A stretch of 64,000 nt of DNA from Ignavibacteriales bacterium (lineage in GTDB: Bacteria > Bacteroidota > Ignavibacteria > Ignavibacteriales > Ignavibacteriaceae), in NCBI GenBank assembly GCA_016714125.1, contig JADJNX010000003.1, forward strand, positions 248,001 to 312,000, given 5' to 3'. The position numbers and the translations under genes are program-made. Positions 59,094-64,000 of the stretch are shown piece after piece. The notes under the pieces were generated by a model. The model saw only the letters and a program-made list of their open reading frames with translations, made no database searches and was not told where the DNA came from. Numbering within the stretch: position 1 is the stretch's first letter; each line of letters begins with the position of its first letter.

Positions 59094-60404
59094 GTGAAAA
59101 GTTGTATTCTTATACTATTGGCTTTTGCTTTCATTTTTTCCTCCTGCAGCGTACAGAACGAAAATCCTGTTACCAGTTCAGGAGAGGGCAAAGTTTTCTT
59201 TAAAGTTTCCAAAGAAAACGCACCGGCATCGGTAACTATGGTCAAATTGGTCCTTACCCGCTCCGGATTCACTACAATTAATGGTCAACTCGACCTTCTA
59301 ACAGACACAACGGCTGAACTCACTTTGGAAGGCATTCCGGAAGGATCATGGCATCTCAAAGTTGATGCACTGAATTCGAATAACATCCTCCTTTATACCG
59401 GTGAAGCTAACATCGCGATCGTTGCCGATCAACTCACACAAATTAATCTAACACTGAATCCCGTTTCTTCAGGATTGGGTAGTATTAAAATCAATGTGAA
59501 TTGGGGTACTGTCCCGGTTTCGAGCTTTATTTTCAAAGATTACGCGTCAAATCCTATCTTAACCCCGCTGGACACTGGTTGGGATGTTAACATTAGTCAC
59601 CCTGTAGTGATCCATGATGGTTCCAAATATAGAATGTACTACTCTTCTCTAACTTATGGAGCAAGAGGAGCTGTCGGCTATGCCGAGTCACAGGATGGTT
59701 TAACCTGGTCGAGACCCTATAATCACCCATTAGTTTACCCTGGACCGGATCCTAATTCATGGGATGGACAATGTATAACTCCTGGCGCCATCATTAAGGA
59801 TAACAATATTTATTATCTTTTTTACACCGGATTCAGGACGCAAAATGCGACTTGGAGCATTGGGCTGGCGACCTCAGTAGATGGTACAAGCTGGACCAAG
59901 CACCCACAGCCAGCCTTACAAGGTGGTAGTGGTTATGAGTATCAGGTGATACCTACTTCTGTGATCAAGAAAAATGGTCAGTTTTTACTCTACTACACAG
60001 GTAGAAATTATCCGCAGTACAAAACAGCGGTCGCAACCTCCAGTGACTGTATAAATTGGACTAAAAGTAATCTAAACCCAATTGTGACAGCTACACTGCC
60101 TTGGGAAGGAACAAAGGTGACTTGCGCTTCAGTTATTGCCGATGGAGATTCTTTGATAATGGTCTATACAACTACCCAGGGAGACAAACACTACTTCGGT
60201 ATGGCTTCCTCGATAGATGGATTTAGTTGGAATAAAAGGCAGACACCGGTGTTCAATAACCTGAGTACTACTAGAGATTGGGCTAAATCGAGTATTGATT
60301 ATACAACGCTAATCAAAACCGGAAACCAATTCAGGATTTATTATGCAGGTTACAATGGAAATCAGTGGGCTCGAATTGGGGTGACGATCTGGAATCGAGA
60401 ATAA
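59094..60404 (+). CDS. lipoprotein with glycoside-hydrolase-like five-bladed propeller (GH43/GH130-like)
   Basis: About 436 residues from the GTG at 59094, chosen because AAGG lies 8 bases upstream. Lipobox IFSSC. An N-terminal beta domain (about 20-140) is followed by repeated blades with YRMYYSSLTYGARGAVGYAE, YYLFYTGFRTQNATWSIGLA, FLLYYTGRNYPQYKTAVATS and FRIYYAGYNGNQWARIGV. The motif YxxYYxG...xxIGxAxSxDGxxW is seen in GH32/43/68/130-like propellers. Catalytic acids cannot be assigned by eye, so enzyme activity is uncertain. Confidence 0.7.
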   Translation: MKSCILILLAFAFIFSSCSVQNENPVTSSGEGKVFFKVSKENAPASVTMVKLVLTRSGFTTINGQLDLLTDTTAELTLEGIPEGSWHLKVDALNSNNILLYTGEANIAIVADQLTQINLTLNPVSSGLGSIKINVNWGTVPVSSFIFKDYASNPILTPLDTGWDVNISHPVVIHDGSKYRMYYSSLTYGARGAVGYAESQDGLTWSRPYNHPLVYPGPDPNSWDGQCITPGAIIKDNNIYYLFYTGFRTQNATWSIGLATSVDGTSWTKHPQPALQGGSGYEYQVIPTSVIKKNGQFLLYYTGRNYPQYKTAVATSSDCINWTKSNLNPIVTATLPWEGTKVTCASVIADGDSLIMVYTTTQGDKHYFGMASSIDGFSWNKRQTPVFNNLSTTRDWAKSSIDYTTLIKTGNQFRIYYAGYNGNQWARIGVTIWNRE

Positions 60405-60423
60405 CCATAAATTGAAAATAACT

Positions 60424-60457
60424 AAAGAGGTTGCCTAAAACGACAACCTCTTTTTTT
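60424..60457 (+). terminator. Rho-independent terminator after the propeller lipoprotein
   Basis: Stem AAAGAGGTTG/CAACCTCTTT with a ten-base loop and seven T residues. Confidence 0.85.
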
Positions 60458-60561
60458 AACGTTTTATGATGAATTCCCCAAAAAACATTTTTTTTAAGAT
60501 TTTTTCGTAAATTTTGAGTATTTTATTATTTTCAAAAGTAGTTAATTAGAAAATCTTAAAC

Positions 60562-62389
60562 ATGCATGAAACTGGTAATCAGTCTCCTATTGCCAACTAT
60601 GAAAATTCTTCTGCATTGCAGTATAATCAAGTAACGCCTGATTCACTTTCAGGTTATACCCTTTCAGAAATTGCCGATCTGATTAACATCCTCAAAAAAA
60701 AGAATCTTGAGCTGAGTCGCGAAAACCAAAGGTTTGCAACAGAATTGACATCCACGGAGTTACCTGATGGTAAAGAACGGTCAGAAAGAGAAGCGGCAAT
60801 AATTTATCAGATTATTCAGGGTGTCTCAACCACTGCCAACCTGAACGAATTGTTGATCCTCATTCATTCCTCTTTGTCCAATTTGTTGTATGCTGAAAAC
60901 TGCTTTGTAGCACTCTATGCTGAGGAGACAGGACTTTTTAGTTTCCCCTATTATATAGACAAATATGATTCTCCACCCGATCCCTCACAAATGTGTAAAA
61001 GTTGCACAGCATTTGTTTATAAAACCGGTAAACCATTACTCCTCTCACTTGAACGGTTCCAGGCACTGGTAGATGCCGGTGAGGTAGAATTGGTTGGAGA
61101 AAATTCACCCTCCTGGCTTGGTGTTCCCCTGGTTACGCCTTCCAAAACAATTGGAGTTCTTGTTCTTCAACATTATGAAGAATCAGATGTCTATTCTAAA
61201 AGAGATGTTCATTTTCTGGATTCCGTTGCCAGTCAAATAGCAATTGCTATTGAGCGAAAAAGTGCAGAAGAGGAACTGCGTGAAAGTGAAGAGATGTTCC
61301 GGGCTTTATTTAATGAATCTACAGACCCAATTCTACTGTTAAATGAATCCGGCTTTGTCAACTGTAATGCATCCACGGTATCAATTCTCGGGTATAAATG
61401 TAAAGAAGAATTCCTTAATAAAAACCCTTGGGAATTGTCGCCCGAGAGACAAAGTGATGGTACCCGCTCAAGCGAAAAAGCAGAATCAATGATCAATAAA
61501 ACCCTGACTGAGGGATACAACAAGTTTGAGTGGACTCACCTGCGATCGGATGGAACTGAACTTCCTGTTGAAGTAATGTTAACGCCTGTAATGATCAAAG
61601 GAAAGCAATTCATATACACTATTTGGAGAGATATAACCAACAGGAAAATGGCAGAAGAAGAGATAAACCGAAAAACGAGCTACTCACAAGTTTGCTTATG
61701 GAAAAGGATAAATTCTTCTCAATTATAGCTCATGATCTCACCAGCCCCTTCCAGCGTTTCTGGGGACTCACCGAAATGATGACCGATGATGAAGCCAATT
61801 ATTCTCAAGATGATTATATCCAAATGAGTAAAAAGCTGAACAAACTTGCAGGAAATCTTTATACACTTCTTCGTAATCTACTTGAATGGGCACAGATGCA
61901 AAAAGGTGCCATGAATTTTGAACCTGAAAGTTTTTACATCTCCGAGGTTCTCGATCCAATTCTCGAGACAACGCTGGCAAGATGTGAACAAAAAGGAATT
62001 AACCTTATCAATAGTATTGATCGGGAGATTATCCTGCTGGCAGACAAAAAGATGGTTAACTCGGTCTTGATGAATTTGACTGCCAACGCGGTTAAATTTA
62101 CCAATAGAGGTGGTTCTGTATCTCTTGATGCAAAGTCACTTGATGAGACAACCGTTGAGATTTCTATTTCAGATACCGGAATTGGGATGTCACAAGATAC
62201 AATTGATAAACTTTTTGTTTTGGGAGAAAAAACAAGATCTGAGGGAACAGAGGGAGAATTAAGCACCGGGCTTGGGTTACTGCTTTGCAAAGAATTTGTA
62301 GAAAAAACGGCGGAACTATCCGCGTAAACAGCAAACCCGGAGCTGGAAGTAAGTTTTTTATCACATTGAGGAATTCAAGAAGCGACTAA
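60562..62389 (+). CDS. GAF-PAS sensor histidine kinase (two frameshifts)
   Basis: About 608 residues when joined. N-terminal helix and coiled coil (ILKKKNLELSRENQRFATEL), GAF domain (about 85-235, NLNELLILIHSSLSNLL...IAIAIERKSAEEEL), PAS domain (about 240-365, MFRALFNESTDPILLLNESG), HisKA (FFSIIAHDLTSPFQRFWG), HATPase (VLMNLTANAVKFTN, DTGIGMSQD, STGLGLLLCKEF). Slips near 61675 and 62305 sit in runs of A. No membrane segment. No response regulator is adjacent. Confidence 0.8.
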
Positions 62390-62392
62390 ATC

Positions 62393-64000
62393 ATGAAGAA
62401 ACTAATATTCGCAATTGTTTTAATCTTCACCTTCCCATTGCATTCGCAGAACCCTAATTTTACACTTCAGAGTTATATCGAATTTTTACAATCACATCAA
62501 AATCTTAGTTCTGCACAAATAATGGAGATGTACCCAACCGGAGAATTTAACAGCGGTGTTACACCGTTTACCGGCAATGTTCTGTATTACGATACTATTT
62601 GTACAAAATATAGTCTCACAGAATACGAACGATCGTTAATTAACCAACATGGTTTTATGGTTAGTGAGCGATTAAGTTATCCAACATTTCTTAGCGCAAG
62701 CAGCGATATTTTCCACAAAGATCTTCCCCTCTTTGTTTCTACTGATGCCATTCTTCACGCATTACATCTCTCTTACGATAAAATCCTGATGCAGCTTGAA
62801 GGAGAATACCTGATTCCAAAACTGCAGCTTCTTCTGAATTCGATACATTCTCAAATTTCAGGGTTGAATACACTTTATGGAAGTGATTCCCTTGGTGGCG
62901 TGGCTCTTCGTGATTTGGATGTTTATAACACCGTTGCGAGGAAACTGTTTAATCCTGCCGCCACTCCCTGGTATGCAACAAACAATCTAAAAATTGACAG
63001 TATCTTGCAGTTCATCGACAACGAAGCGATGGTTTTTTACTCATTATTTGGAGAAGAGGAACATTACATCGATTTTAGTCAGTTCACTTTAAGAGGTCAT
63101 TATGCGGATCCGGAAAATCTTATGAATTACCCTCTCCTCGATGAATATTTTAAGGCAATGATTTGGCTGGGCAGAACAGAAATCCAACTTCTAACTCCGG
63201 GAGAAACTTTTCAGCGAGACCCATCAACCGCACGCGGTTGTATGTTCGCAGCTTTGCTCGAAGAGGCCGCTTCTTCAACCCCGGCAAATGGTTATTACTC
63301 AGAGATTAATGAGCTGCTTAACTTCCTTGTAGGAACTCAAGACAATGTTACAATCAACAATCTTACTTTTCTGCTTGAAAATGCGAACATAACTTCTCCT
63401 CTGCAATTTAACGATACCACAAAACTTTATGCTTTCCAGGATTCATTGCTCGCAAATCCTTTTTGCATTTAAGATGATTAATTCTCAATTGTTGATGACC
63501 AATCCTTTCTCCCCCACAACTACTCATCCTGCTTCTGCTGTTATGTTAATGGGACAAAGATTTGTCATCGATTCCTATATCACATCACAAGTTGTTTTTG
63601 ACAGGATTATATATAACGGACAAAAGATCAGAAGGATGCTACCAAACACTCTTGATGTTTTAGGCGGGCTTGGTAATAATGCCGCTATCAGACTTCTCAA
63701 GGATGAATTGAATGGATATCACTATGGCACAAATCTTGCCGCTGCACGATATCTTATTGAAGCTTATGACACAAGTTTCTGGAATGCAAATCTCTTTCAT
63801 AGATGGCTCAACTCATTAAGAAAAATCAATCCACCTGAAGACCGTGATTCTTTGCCTCAGTTTATGCAAACCGCCGCCTTTTGGCAACAGAAAATGAATA
63901 CACAACTGGGGAGCTGGACCCAACTTCGCCACGATAACATACTCTACGCAAAACAATCATATACATCAGGGTGGGTCTGTTCTTTCCCCTACGGTTATGT
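62393..64000 (+). CDS. DUF3160 protein, secreted (partial, one frameshift)
   Basis: Signal peptide MKKLIFAIVLIFTFPLHSQ, then the DUF3160 pattern: GFMVSERLSYPTFLSASSDIF, LPLFVSTDAILHALHLSYDK. An extra T near 63465 shifts the frame; the next frame continues with ASAVMLMGQRFVIDSYITSQ and SWTQLRHDNILYAKQSYTSG and runs off the right edge. DUF3160 proteins are exported and of unknown function. A start 3 bases after the kinase stop suggests coupling, perhaps by chance. Confidence 0.8.

Overview
The window looks like a chromosome segment from an uncultured member of the Ignavibacteria (Bacteroidota/Chlorobiota side). The main evidence is secreted proteins that end in a type IX secretion (T9SS) sorting domain of the NPFNPST type, several promoters with the Bacteroidetes -7 motif TAnnTTTG, and a complete C5-type heme pathway. 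It is not an obvious mobile element: I see no transposase, integrase, phage gene or CRISPR array.

Layout. 0-7 kb: the end of an FG-GAP/T9SS protein, a candidate structured small RNA, nth, a membrane HELGH protein, hemL and hemB, a GNAT enzyme, and a DUF4287/DUF5655 protein. 7-10 kb: a large T9SS surface protein with a thioester-forming domain. 10.5-20.3 kb: an apparent eight-gene operon (fabG-like, KAS III-like, Na+/solute symporter, acyl-CoA ligase, duplicated-domain lipoprotein, outer-membrane barrel, two alpha/beta hydrolases) next to a GbsR/MarR-type regulator with two matching palindromes. 20.5-27 kb: a sensory island with two histidine kinases, a B12-binding CarH-like sensor, KaiB and a hybrid kinase. 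27-36 kb: the heme operon ccsA-like, hemA-C-D-E-N-H-G. 36-41 kb: two exported proteins and a sulfur-oxidation operon (TauE, rhodanese, persulfide dioxygenase-rhodanese). 41-48.5 kb: a heme-motif histidine kinase, an NtrC-type regulator and archaemetzincin, divergent from an outer-membrane barrel and two multiheme cytochromes. 48.5-53 kb: Lol-type lipoprotein export genes. 53.3-53.7 kb: tRNA-Pro, tRNA-Arg and tRNA-Glu. 53.8-57 kb: a tandem pair of DUF1566 proteins. 57-58.7 kb: type III polyketide synthase plus an ICMT-like methyltransferase. 59-64 kb: a GH43-like lipoprotein, a GAF/PAS kinase and a DUF3160 protein.

Working together. hemL and hemB at 3-6 kb complement the hemA-C-D-E-N-H-G operon and give every step from glutamyl-tRNA to protoheme. 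The heme would supply the multiheme cytochromes, whose neighbouring two-component system itself carries heme-attachment motifs. The fabG-ligase-hydrolase-porin operon reads as an uptake and breakdown route for an acyl or ester compound.

Caution. About 20 genes, including conserved ones (hemC, hemG, a LolC/E permease, cytochromes), are broken by single-base indels or stop codons, mostly in short homopolymers, and tRNA-Glu carries an extra base in its anticodon loop. I read this mainly as consensus error in the assembly, so broken genes are given as full-length loci with their breaks described.
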